From assembly GCA_022495995.1 (NCBI GenBank), contig JAFEMH010000925.1:186001-250000 (forward strand): 64,000 bases of DNA, given 5' to 3'. Positions 10,372 to 21,954 of this stretch are shown piece after piece (positions within the stretch are counted from its first letter, which is position 1; every line of letters starts with the position of its first letter). The DNA is from Adenophora triphylla var. japonica. Its lineage: Eukaryota; Streptophyta; Magnoliopsida; Asterales; Campanulaceae. A program made the translations under genes and the position numbers. Under the pieces are notes generated by a model. That model saw nothing but the letters and a program-made list of their open reading frames with translations, had not been told where the DNA came from and did no database searches.

Positions 10372-12687
10372 GAGTGACGAAGCCCAGAAAATGCCTTAAA
10401 ATACTAAAAAGCTCATACATTTTTTCTCCCGTTTTTTAATATTCTGACCATCAGATTCAATGAACATGCTGCCTTTTAGGAGAATTCACCAAAAAGTTAA
10501 TCAAAGTTCTCTCTCTCTTATCCTTTCATCCATCACACATAATAGAACAACCGGTCTTTGACCACTCTTGTTTGTGTTCCTCCACCATTTCATTAACAGT
10601 TTCGACTTCTTTTTTTAGCAACGGAACCCTCACCTCATGAAAAGTAGGTGGCTTCATGTCTGGCCCACACTGTCCAATAACTTCAATCATAGCGTTGAAG
10701 CTCTTATAATTGACAACATTGAAAGCTATTCCAGCATAGTACATCCATCTTGCAATGTATGTACATACTCTATCCCTCAATTACTTCTTTGCCACACGAT
10801 CTGCATCATCTTGCTTTCCTTTTTTTTTTGGCAGCCACTTTCGAATCCTGAGAAAAGTAAAGATTATGGGCCCTTTCCTCTTATTCTGAGAAGGTGGTGG
10901 CATTTCTGGAAGAGGGGAAGCTTGTCTAATTCCTTGAGATTGAGAAGCGTGTTGATTGAGATTAATTGTTACTTCTTCAGTCTTAGGAAACTCTCCTTCC
11001 AAGCATACACGATCCCTTTCAGAATTTTTCTCCGCCTGGACATCCACTTCACTGGTAGCTTTTTGCAGCATATATTGCTTCAGCTCTTCTCTGGCCTCCG
11101 AGGGATACTTCTGACAAATACTGGCATTTCGATAGCCTCCTACCAAATGTTGTTTTACTCTATATATCCCTCCATTCAACGCTTTTAAGCAAAAGATACG
11201 AGAGAAGTTGATTTTTATCTTTGCCCGTGGGATCAGCAATCGTACAATACTTCCATCCCGGATCTCTTGAAGCCATTACCACGTAGTTAATCCTAATAAA
11301 AATAATAATGAAAAGCTTTACATTAAAAGAAAAGAATGAAAAAACGCACTGTTCGAGCTGTTTTGTATTCGCCGAAGTCTCGCCGGAGGTAGGCTGGATG
11401 GTCGCCAGGAGGTCATTTGGAGGGTTACGGTAGTTTGAAGAGTTCCAAGGTCGACTACTCTTATTTATACAGGCCGTGTATGGAATTAGATGCAAATTAG
11501 GGTTAATTGACTAGTAATTGACCGTTAATTACCTTCCTGGAGCCTAGGCGCACATCGCGAGCCTCGCCCTGTGCACACCAAGGCGCAAATAAGCCCTCGC
11601 CTTAGCAACGGCGCCCCGCATGGCCCTATCGAGTCCCGGAAGATGCGCTGTGTGTGAGCCTTGCGCTAGGCGCGCTTTTGATAACTATGGACCTACGATC
11701 CCAAGCCGCAAGTGGAAAGTCGAGAAACATATCCAGAAACAACTTAAAGTATTGTGCCTTTCACAAGGATCACAAACATTAAACAGATAATTGTATCTCC
11801 TTGAAGAGGATGATTGAAAGGTGGGTCAACGAGGGCAAGCTCGATCGTTATGTTATGAGAATGGATAATAAATGGGGAAGAGATGACGACCACAGGGAAG
11901 AACGAGAAGATCGACCTCCCCGTGCAAAGTCTACTATATCCCTGCTTGGGTTAACAAAGAGGAAGTCATCAACTCCTATGGGCCAGAGATGGAACATGTG
12001 GACCAGCTCGAAGTAATAGAGTTTCATTCGACTATCCTGAACAGAAGATAAAAATTGGAAGTCAACTCTCCCCAGAAGAGAGGGAGGAAATCATAGCATT
12101 ACTCAATGATAACCTTGACCCTTTGATCTGAAAGTCGAGGATATGAGAGGAATTAAAGAAGAGGTGGTCGTCCACAAGTTGGAAGTCGACCCATCTACCA
12201 AACCGATCAAGAAAAACTAGAAGAAATTTTGCTAGAGACAAAGAGGAAGCAATCAAGGAAGAAGTCCAGAAGTTGATAAGGGCCGGAAAGCCAATGTCGT
12301 GATAGTAAAAAAAAAACACAATGAGAAATGGCGTATGTGTGTAGATTTTACTTCTTTTAACAAGGAGATACAATTCTCTGTCTCATGTCTGTGGACTTGG
12401 ATACTGGCAATTATTGTTTGTGTTTGCACGTGTAAGTGGGTGTGGGTGTGGTGTTGTGTGTGAGTGTATTTTGATAGTTTTAGTGGGTGTTTATTGATGG
12501 GTTTAAAATGGTATAATAGTAATAATTGTGGTGAAGTCTTAATTTTTATAAGTAAACTTAATAGTGCGTAGGTATTAAGTAATTGTGTGGGGGCGTATAA
12601 CAATTTTCTTTATTAAAGGAGGTGAGGGTTCCGTTGCTAAAAAAAGAAGTCGAAACTGTTAATGAAATGGTGGAGGAACACAAACAC
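10372..12687. repeat. Array unit 3
   Basis: hAT part 10,372-11,689. gypsy part about 11,690-12,375. Tail and scrap to 12,692. Mostly clean, with scrambled spots at about 11,340-11,410 and 11,560-11,720. The hAT frame on the - strand is intact over the BED and linker parts (about 10,781-11,200), but one extra base near 11,200 shifts its first codons. Confidence 0.85.
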
Positions 12688-15001
12688 GAGTGACGAAGCC
12701 CAGAAAATGCCTTAAAATACTAAAAAGCTCATACATTTTTTCTCCCGTTTTTTAATATTCTGACCATCAGATTCAATGAACATGCTGCCTTTTAGGAGAA
12801 TTCACCAAAAAGTTAATCAAAGTTCTCTCTCTCTCTTATCCTTTCATCCATCACACATAATAGAACAACCGGTCTTTGACCACTCTTGTTTGTGTTCCTC
12901 CACCATTTCATTAACAGTTTCGACTTCTTTTTTTAGCAACGGAACCCTCACCTCATGAAAAGTAGGTGGCTTCGTATGCAGCCCACACTGTGTCCAATAA
13001 CTTCAATCATGGCGTTGAGCTCTTATAATTGACAACATTGAAAGCTATTCCAGCATAGTACATCCATCTTGCAATGTATGTACATACTCTATCCCTCAAT
13101 TACTTCTTTGCCACACGATCTGCATCATCTTGCTTTCCTTTTTTTTTTGGCAGCCACTTTCGAATCCTGAGAAAAGTAAAGATTATGGGCCCTTTCCTCT
13201 TATTCTGAGAAGGTGGTGGCATTTCTGGAAGAGGGGAAGCTTGTCTAATTCCTTGAGATTGAGAAGCGTGTTGATTGAGATTAATTGTTACTTCTTCAGT
13301 CTTAGGAAACTCTCCTTCCAAGCATACACGATCCCTTTCAGAATTTTTCTCCGCCTGGACATCCACTTCACTGGTAGCTTTTTGCAGCATATATTGCTTC
13401 AGCTCTTCTCTGGCCTCCGAGGGATACTTCTGACAAATACTGGCATTTCGATAGCCTCCTACCAAATGTTGTTTTACTCTATATATCCCTCCATTCAACG
13501 CTTTTAAGCAAAAGATACAGAGAAGTTGATTTTTTTCTTTGCCCGTGGGATCAGCAATCGTACAATACTTCCATCCCGGATCTCTTGAAGCCATTACCAC
13601 GTAGTTAATCCTAATAAAAATAATAATGAAAAGCTTTACATTAAAAGAAAAGAATGAAAAAAACGCACCTGTTGAAGCTGTTTGTATTCGCCGGAGTCTC
13701 ACCGGAGGTTGCTAGATGGTCGTCTGAGGTCGCTGGAGGGTTACGGTAGTTTGAAGAGTTTCAAGGTCGACTATTCTTATTTATACAGATCGTGTATGGA
13801 ATTAGACGCAAATTAGGGTTAATTGACTAGTAATTGACCGTCAATTACCTTCCTGGAGCCTAGGCGCACATCGCGAGCCTCGCCCAGGCACACCAAGGCG
13901 CAAATAAGCCCTCGCCTTAGCAACAGCGCCCCGCATGGCCCTATCAAGTCCCAGAAGATGCGCCTGTGTGTGAGCCTTGCGCCTAGGCGCGCTGATAACT
14001 ATGGACCTACACGATCCCAAGCCACCAAGTGGAAAGTCGAGAAACATATCCGAAACAACTTAAAGTATTGTGCCTTTCACAAGGATCACAAACATTAAAC
14101 GTATAATCGTATCTCCTCAAGAGGATGATTGAAAGGTGGGTCAACGAGGGCAAGCTCGATCGTTATGTTATGAGAATGGATAATAAATGGGGAAGAGATG
14201 ACGACCACAGGGAAGAACGAGAAGATCGACCTCCCCGTGCAAAGTCTACTATATCCCTGCTTGGGTTAACAAAGAGGAAGTCATCAACTCCTATGGGCCA
14301 GAGATGGAACATGTGGACCAGCTCGAAGTAATAGAGTTTCATTCGACTATCCTGAACAGAAGATAAAAATTGGAAGTCAACTCTCCCCAGAAGAGAGGGA
14401 GGAAATCATAGCATTACTCAATGATAACCTTGACCCTTTGATCTGAAAGTCGAGGATATGAGAGGAATTAAAGAAGAGGTGGTCGTCCACAAGTTGGAAG
14501 TCGACCCATCTACCAAACCGATCAAGAAAAACTAGAAGAAATTTTGCTAGAGACAAAGAGGAAGCAATCAAGGAAGAAGTCCAGAAGTTGATAAGGGCCG
14601 GAAAGCCAATGTCGTGATAGTAAAAAAAAAACACAATGAGAAATGGCGTATGTGTGTAGATTTTACTTCTTTTAACAAGGAGATACAATTCTCTCGTCTC
14701 ATGCTCATGACTTGGATACCGGCAATTATTGCTTTGTGTTTGCACGTGTAAGTGGGTGTGGGTGTGGTGTTGTGTGTGAGTGTATTTTGATAGTTTTAGC
14801 GGGTGTTTATTCACGGGTTTAAAATGGTATAATAGTAATAATTGTGGTGAAGTCTTAATTTTTATAAGTAAACTTAATAGTGCGTAGGTATTAAGTAATT
14901 GTGTGGGGCGTATAACAATTTTCTTTATTAAAGGAGGTGAGGTTCCGTTGCTAAAAAAGAAGTCGAAACTCGTTAATGAAATGGTGGAGGAACACAAACA
15001 C
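12688..15001. repeat. Array unit 4
   Basis: hAT part 12,688-14,003, with the longest uninterrupted BED-type frame of the array on the - strand (13,100-13,702, about 200 codons with upstream read-in; the likely ATG gives MASRDPGW). gypsy part about 14,004-14,690. Tail and scrap to 15,006. It carries its own variants around 13,670-13,790, and scrambling starts at about 14,690. Confidence 0.85.
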
Positions 15002-17330
15002 GAGTGACGAAGCCCTGAAAATGCCTTAAAATACTAAAAGCTCATACATTTTTTTCTCCCGTTTTTAATATTCTCGACCATCGTATTCAATGAACATGCG
15101 CCTTTTAGGAGAATTCACCAAAAAGTTAATCAAAGTTCTTTCTCTCTCTTAACCTTTCATCCATCACACATAATAGAACAACCGGTCTTTGACCACTCTT
15201 GTTTGTGTTCCTCCACCATTTCATTAACAGTTTCGACTTCTTTTTTTAGCAACGGAACCCTCACCTCATGAAAAGTAAGGTGGCTTCAATGCCCTGCCCA
15301 CACCGTCCAATAACTTCAATCATAGCGTTGAAGCTCTTATAATTGACAACATTGAAAGCTATTCCAAAAGATAGTACATCCATCTTGCAATGTAATGTAC
15401 ATACTCTATCCCTCAATTACTTCTTTGCTACACGATCTCGCATCATCTTGCTTTCCTTTTTTTTTTTTGGCAGCCACTTTCGAATCCCGAGAAAAGTAAA
15501 GATTATGGGCCCTTTCCTCTTATTCTCGAGAAGGTGGCGGCATTTCGGGAAGAGGGAAGCTTGTTTAATTCCTCGAGATTGAGAAGCGTGTTGATTGAGA
15601 TTAATTGTTACTTCTTCGCCTTAGGAAACTCTCCTTCCAAGCATACACGATCCCTTTCGTAATTTTTCTCCGCCCGGACATCCACTTCACCGGTAGCTTT
15701 GCAAAGATATATTGCTTGAGCTCTTCTCTGGCCTCCGAGGGATACTTCGACAAATACCGGCATTTCGATAAACTCCTCCTACCAAATGTTGTTTTACTCT
15801 ATATATCCCTCCATTCAACGCTTTTAAGCAAAAAGATACAGAGAAGTTGATTTTTATCTTTCGCAGTGGGATCGCAATCGTACAATACTTCCATCCCGGA
15901 TCTCTTGAAGCCATTACCACGTAGTTAATCCTAATAAAAATAATAATGAAAAGCTTTACATTAAAAGAAAAGAATGAAAAAACGCACCGTTCGAGTGCCG
16001 CTTCAGATTCGCCGAAGTCTCGCCGGAGGTACTGGATGGTCGCCGCAGGTCGCCGGGAGGGTTACGGTAGTTTCAAGAGTTCCAAGGTCGACTACTCTTA
16101 TTTATACAAAGGCCGTGTATGGAATTAGATGCAAATTAGGGTTAATTGACTAGTAATTGAACCGTTAATTACCTTCCCGGAGCCTAGGCGCACATCGCGA
16201 GCCTCGCCTGTGCACACCAAGGCGCAAATAAGCCCTCGCCTTAGCAACAATGCCGCCCGCACGGCCCTATCAAGTCCCGTAAGACGCGCACGTGTGCGAG
16301 CCTTGCGCCTAGGCGCGCTTTTGATAACTATGGACCTACTCGATCCCAAGCCACCAAGTGGAAAGTCGAGAAACATATCCGAAACAACTTAAAGTATTGT
16401 GCCTTTCACAAGGATCACAAACATTAAACAGATAATCGTATCTCCTCAAGAGGATGATTGAAAGGTGGGTCAACGAGGGCAAGCTCGATCGTTATGTTAT
16501 GAGAATGGATAATAAAATGGGAAGAGATTGACGACCACAGTGGAAGAACGAGAAGATCGACCTCCCCGTGCAAAGTCTACTATATCCCCGCTCAGGTTAA
16601 CAAAGAGGAAGTCATCAACTCCTACGGGCCGTAGATGGAACATGTGGACCAGCTCGAAGTAATAGAGTTTCATTCGACTATCCTGAACAGAAGATAAAAA
16701 TTGGAAGTCAACTCTCCCCAGAAGAGAGGGAGGAAATCATAGCATTACTCAATGATAACCTTGACCCTTTGATCTGAAAGTCAAGGATATGAGAGGAATT
16801 AAAGAAGAGGTGGTCGTCCAGCAAGTTGGAAGTCGACCCATCTACCAAACCGATCAAGAAAAACTAGAAGAAATTTTGCTAGAGACAAAGAGGAAGCAAT
16901 CAAGGAAGAAGTCCGTAAGTTGATAAGGGCCGGAAAGCCAATGTCGTGATAGTAAAAAAACACAATGAGAAATGGCGTATGTGTGTAGATTTTACTTCTT
17001 TTAACAAGGAGATACAATTCTCCTGTCTCATGTCTCGCGGACTCGATACTGGCAATTATTGTTTGTGTTTGCACGTGTAAGTGGGTGTGGGTGTGGTGTT
17101 GTGTGTGAGTGTATTTTGATAGTTTTAGTGGGTGTTTATTGATGGGTTTAAAATGGTATAATAGTAATAATTGTGGTGAAGTCTTAATTTTTATAAGTAA
17201 ACTTAATAGTGCGTAGGTATTAAGTAATTGTGTGGGGGCGTATAACAATTTTCTTTATTAAAGGAGGTGAGGGTTCCGTTGCTAAAAAGAAGTCGAAACC
17301 GTTAATGAAATGGCGGAGGAACACAAACAC
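15002..17330. repeat. Array unit 5 (heavily scrambled)
   Basis: hAT part 15,002-16,332. gypsy part about 16,333-17,030. Tail and scrap to 17,335. Almost every CAG or CTG of the clean units is altered here, for example ATTCTGACC to ATTCTCGACC, CATCAGATT to CATCGTATT, CCTGG to CCCGG and TTCAGTC to TTCGCC. Homopolymer lengths differ too. All reading frames are broken. Confidence 0.85.
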
Positions 17331-19645
17331 GAGTGACGAAGCCTTAAAATGCCTTAAAATACTAAAAAGCTCATACATTTTTTCTCCCGTTTTTTAATAT
17401 TCTGACCATCAGATTCAATGAACATGCTGCCTTTTAGGAGAATTCACCAAAAAGTTAATCAAAGTTCTCTCTCTCTCTTATCCTTTCATCCATCACACAT
17501 AATAGAACAACCGGCTTTGACCACTCTTGTTTGTGTTCCTCCACCATTTCATTAACGCTTTCGACTTCTTTTTTAGCAACGGAACCCTCACCTCACGAAA
17601 AGTAGGTGGCTTCATGCCCGGCCCACACCGTCCAATAACTTCAATCATAGCGTTGAAGCTCTTATAATTGACAACATTGAAAGTTATTCCCAAAGATAGT
17701 ACATCCATCTTGCAATGTATGTACATACTCTATCCCTCAATTACTTCTTTGCCACACGATCTGCATCATCTTGCTTTCCTTTTTTTTTTTTTGGCGTGCC
17801 CACTTTCGAATCCTGAGAAAAGTAAAGATTATGGGCCCTTTCCTCTTATTCTGAGAAGGTGGTGGCATTTCTGGAAGAGGGGAAGCTTGTCTAATTCCTT
17901 GAGATTGAGAAGCGTGTTGATTGAGATTAATTGTTACTTCTTCAGTCTTAGGAAACTCTCCTTCCAAGCATACACGATCCCTTTCAGAATTTTTCTCCGC
18001 CTGGACATCCACTTCACTGGTAGCTTTTTGCAGCATATATTGCTTCAGCTCTTCTCTGGCCTCCGAGGGATACTTCTGACAAATACTGGCATTTCGATAG
18101 CCTCCTACCAAATGTTGTTTTACTCTATATATCCCTCCATTCAACGCTTTTAAGCAAAAGATACAGAGAAGTTGATTTTTATCTTTGCCCGTGGGATCAG
18201 CAATCGTACAATACTTCCATCCCGGATCTCTTGAAGCCATTACCACGTAGTTAATCCTAATAAAAATAATAATGAAAAGCTTTACATTAAAAGAAAAGAA
18301 TGAAAAAAACGCACCTGTTCGAGCTGTTTGTATTCGCCGAAGTCTCGCCGGAGGTAGCTGGATGGTCGCCAGAGGTCGCTGGAGGGTTACGGTAGTTTGA
18401 AGAGTTCCAAGGTCGACTACTCTTATTTATACAGGCCGTGTATGGAATTAGATGCAAATTAGGGTTAATTGACTAGTAATTGACCGTTAATTACCTTCCT
18501 GGAGCCTAGGCGCACATCGCGAGCCTCGCCCAGGCACACCAAGGCGCAAATAAGCCCTCGCCTTAGCAACAGCGCCCCGCATGGCCCTATCAAGTCCCAG
18601 AAGATGCGCCTGTGTGTGAGCCTTGCGCCTAGGCGCGCTTTTGATAACTATGGACCTACCTGATCCCAAGCCACCAAGTGGAAAGTCGAGAAACATATCC
18701 GAAACAACTTAAAGTATTGTGCCTTTCACAAGGATCACAAACATTAAACAGATAATTGTATCTCCTTGAAGAGGATGATTGAAAGGTGGGTCAACGAGGG
18801 CAAGCTCGATCGTTATGTTATGAGAATGGATAATAAATGGGGAAGAGATGACGACCACAGGGAAGAACGAGAAGATCGACCTCCCCGTGCAAAGTCTACT
18901 ATATCCCCGTCAAGTTAACAAAGAGGAAGTCATCAACTCCTATGGGCCGTAGATGGAACATGTGGACCACTCGAAGTAATAGAGTTTCATTCGACTATCC
19001 CGAATGTAAGATAAAAATTGGAAGTCAACTCTCCCGTAAGAGAGGGAGGAAATCATAGCATTACTCAATGATAACCTCGACCCTTTGATCCGAAAGTCGA
19101 GGATATGAGAGGAATTAAAGAAGAGGCGGTCGTCCACAAGTTGGAAGTCGACTCCATCTACCAAACCGATCAAGAAAAACTAGAAGAAATTTTGCTAGAG
19201 ACAAAGAGGAAGCAATCAAGGAAGAAGTCCAAGAAGTTGATAAGGGCCGGAAAGCCAATGTCGTGATAGTAAAAAACACAATGAGAAATGGCGTATGTGT
19301 GTAGATTTTACTTCTTTTAACAAGGAGATACAATTCTCTGTCTCATGTCGTGGACTTCGATACCGGCAATTATTGCTTGTGTTTCGCACGTGTAAGTGGG
19401 TGTGGGTGTGGTGTCATGTGTGAGCGTATTTTGATAGTTTTAGCTGGTGTTTATTGATGGGTTTAAAATGGTATAATAGTAATAATTGTGGCGAAGTCTT
19501 AATTTTTATAAGTAAACTTAACAGTGCGGAGTTATTAAGTAATTGTGTGGGGCGTATAACAATTTTCTTTATTAAAGGAGGTGAGGGTTCCGTTGCTAAA
19601 AAAGAAGTCGAAACCGTTAATGAAATGGTGGAGGAACACAAACAC
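17331..19645. repeat. Array unit 6 (mosaic clean/scrambled)
   Basis: hAT part 17,331-18,652 with an intact BED-type frame on - (17,737-18,246). gypsy part about 18,653-19,350. Tail and scrap to 19,650. It is scrambled at about 17,500-17,800, clean from about 17,820 to 18,900, and scrambled again from about 18,905 to the end. The switch happens inside the unit. Confidence 0.85.
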
Positions 19646-21954
19646 GAGTGACGAAGCCCGTAAAATGCCTTAAAATACTAAAAAGCTCATACATTTTTTC
19701 TCCCGTTTTTTAATATTCTCGACCATCGATTCAATGAACATGCCGCCTTAGGAGAATTCACCAAAAAGTTAATCAAAGTTCTCTCTCTCTTTATCCTTTC
19801 ATCCATCACACATAATAGAACAACCGGTCTTCGACCACTCTTGTTTGTGTTCCTCCACCATTTCATTAAGCTTTCGACTTCTTTTTTAGCAACGGAACCC
19901 TCACCTCATGAAAAGTAGGTGGCTTCATGTCCTGCCCACACCGTCCAATAACTTCAATCATAGCGTCAAGCTCTTATAATTGACAACATTCAAAGCTATT
20001 CTCCAAAGATAGTACATCCATCTTGCAATGTATGTACATACTCTATCCCTCAATTACTTCTTTGCCACACGATCTGCATCATCTTGCTTTCCTTTTTTTT
20101 TTTTGGCAGCCACTTTTGAATCCTGAGAAAAGTAAAGATTATGGGCCCTTTCCTCTTATTCTGAGAAGGTGGTGGCATTTCCGGGAAGAGGGAAGCTTGT
20201 CTAATTCCTCGAGATTGAGAAGCGTGTTGATTGAGATTAATTGTTACTTCTTCGCCTTAGGAAACTCTCCTTCCAAGCATACACGATCCCTTTCGTAATT
20301 TTTCTCCGCCTGGACATCCACTTCACTCGGTAGCTTTGCAAAGATATATTGCTTCAGCCTCTTCTCCGGCCTCCGAGGGATACTTCGACAAATACCGGCA
20401 TTTCGATAGCCTCCTACCAAATGTTGTTTTACTCTATATATCCCTCCATTCAACGCTTTTAAGCAAAAGATACGAGAAGTTGATTTTTATCTTTCGCCCG
20501 CGGATCGGCAATCGTACAATACTTCCATCCCGGATCTCTTGAAGCCATTACCACGTAGTTAATCCTAATAAAAATAATAATGAAAAGCTTTACATTAAAA
20601 GAAAAGAATGAAAACGCACCCGTTCGAGTGCTTGTATTCGCCGAAGTCTCGCCGGAGGTAATTTGGATGGTCGCCAGAGGTCGCCGGAGGGTTACGGTAG
20701 TTTGAAGAGTTCCAAGGTCGACTACTCTTATTTATACAAAGCCGTGTATGGAATTAGATGCAAATTAGGGTTAATTGACTAGTAATTGACCGTTAATTAC
20801 CTTCCGGAGCCTAGGCGCACATCGCGAGCCTCGCCTGTGCACACCAAGGCGCAAATAAGCCCTCGCCTTAGCAACAGCGCCCGCACGGCCCTATCAAGTC
20901 CCGTAAGATGCGCTGTGTGTGAGCCTTGCGCCTAGGCGCGCTTGATAACTATGGACCTACTCGATCCCAAGCCACCAAGTGGAAAGTCGAGAAACATATC
21001 CGAAACAACTTAAAGTATTGTGCCTTTCACAAGGATCACAAACATTAAACAGATAATTGTATCTCCTCAAGAGGATGATTGAAAGGTGGGTCAACGAGGG
21101 CAAGCTCGATCGTTATGTTATGAGAATGGATAATAAATGGGAAGAGATGACGACCACGGGGAAGAACGAGAAGATCGACCTCCCCGCGCAAAGTCTACTA
21201 TATCCCTCGTCGGGGTTAACAAAGAGGAAGTCATCAACTCCTATGGGCCGTAGATGGAACATGTGGACCAGCATCGAAGTAATAGAGTTTCATTCGACTA
21301 TCCCGAACGTAAGATAAAAATTGGAAGTCAACTCTCCCCCGTAAGAGAGGGAGGAAATCATAGCATTACTCAATGATAACCTTGACCCTTCGATCCGAAA
21401 GTCGAGGATATGAGAGGAATTAAAGAAGAGGCGGTCGTCCACAAGTTGGAAGTCGACCCATCTACCAAACCGATCAAGAAAAACTAGAAGAAATTTTGCT
21501 AGAGACAAAGAGGAAGCAATCAAGGAAGAAGTCCAGAAGTTGATAAGGGCCGGAAAGCCAATGTCGTGATAGTAAAAAAAAAACACAATGAGAAATGGCG
21601 TATGTGTGTAGATTTTACTTCTTTTAACAAGGAGATACAATTCTCTGTCTCATGTCTGTGGACTTGGATACTGGCAATTATTGTTTGTGTTTGCACGTGT
21701 AAGTGGGTGTGGGTGTGGTGTTGTGTGTGAGTGTATTTTGATAGTTTTAGTGGGTGTTTATTGATGGGTTTAAAATGGTATAATAGTAATAATTGTGGTG
21801 AAGTCTTAATTTTTATAAGTAAACTTAATAGTGCGTAGGTATTAAGTAATTGTGTGGGGGCGTATAACAATTTTCTTTATTAAAGGAGGTGAGGGTTCCG
21901 TTGCTAAAAAAAGAAGTCGAAACTGTTAATGAAATGGTGGAGGAACACAAACAC
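19646..21954. repeat. Array unit 7 (mosaic)
   Basis: hAT part 19,646-20,953, scrambled almost throughout. gypsy part about 20,954-21,640, scrambled to about 21,450 and clean from there on. Tail and scrap to 21,959. Frames are broken in the scrambled part. Confidence 0.85.
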
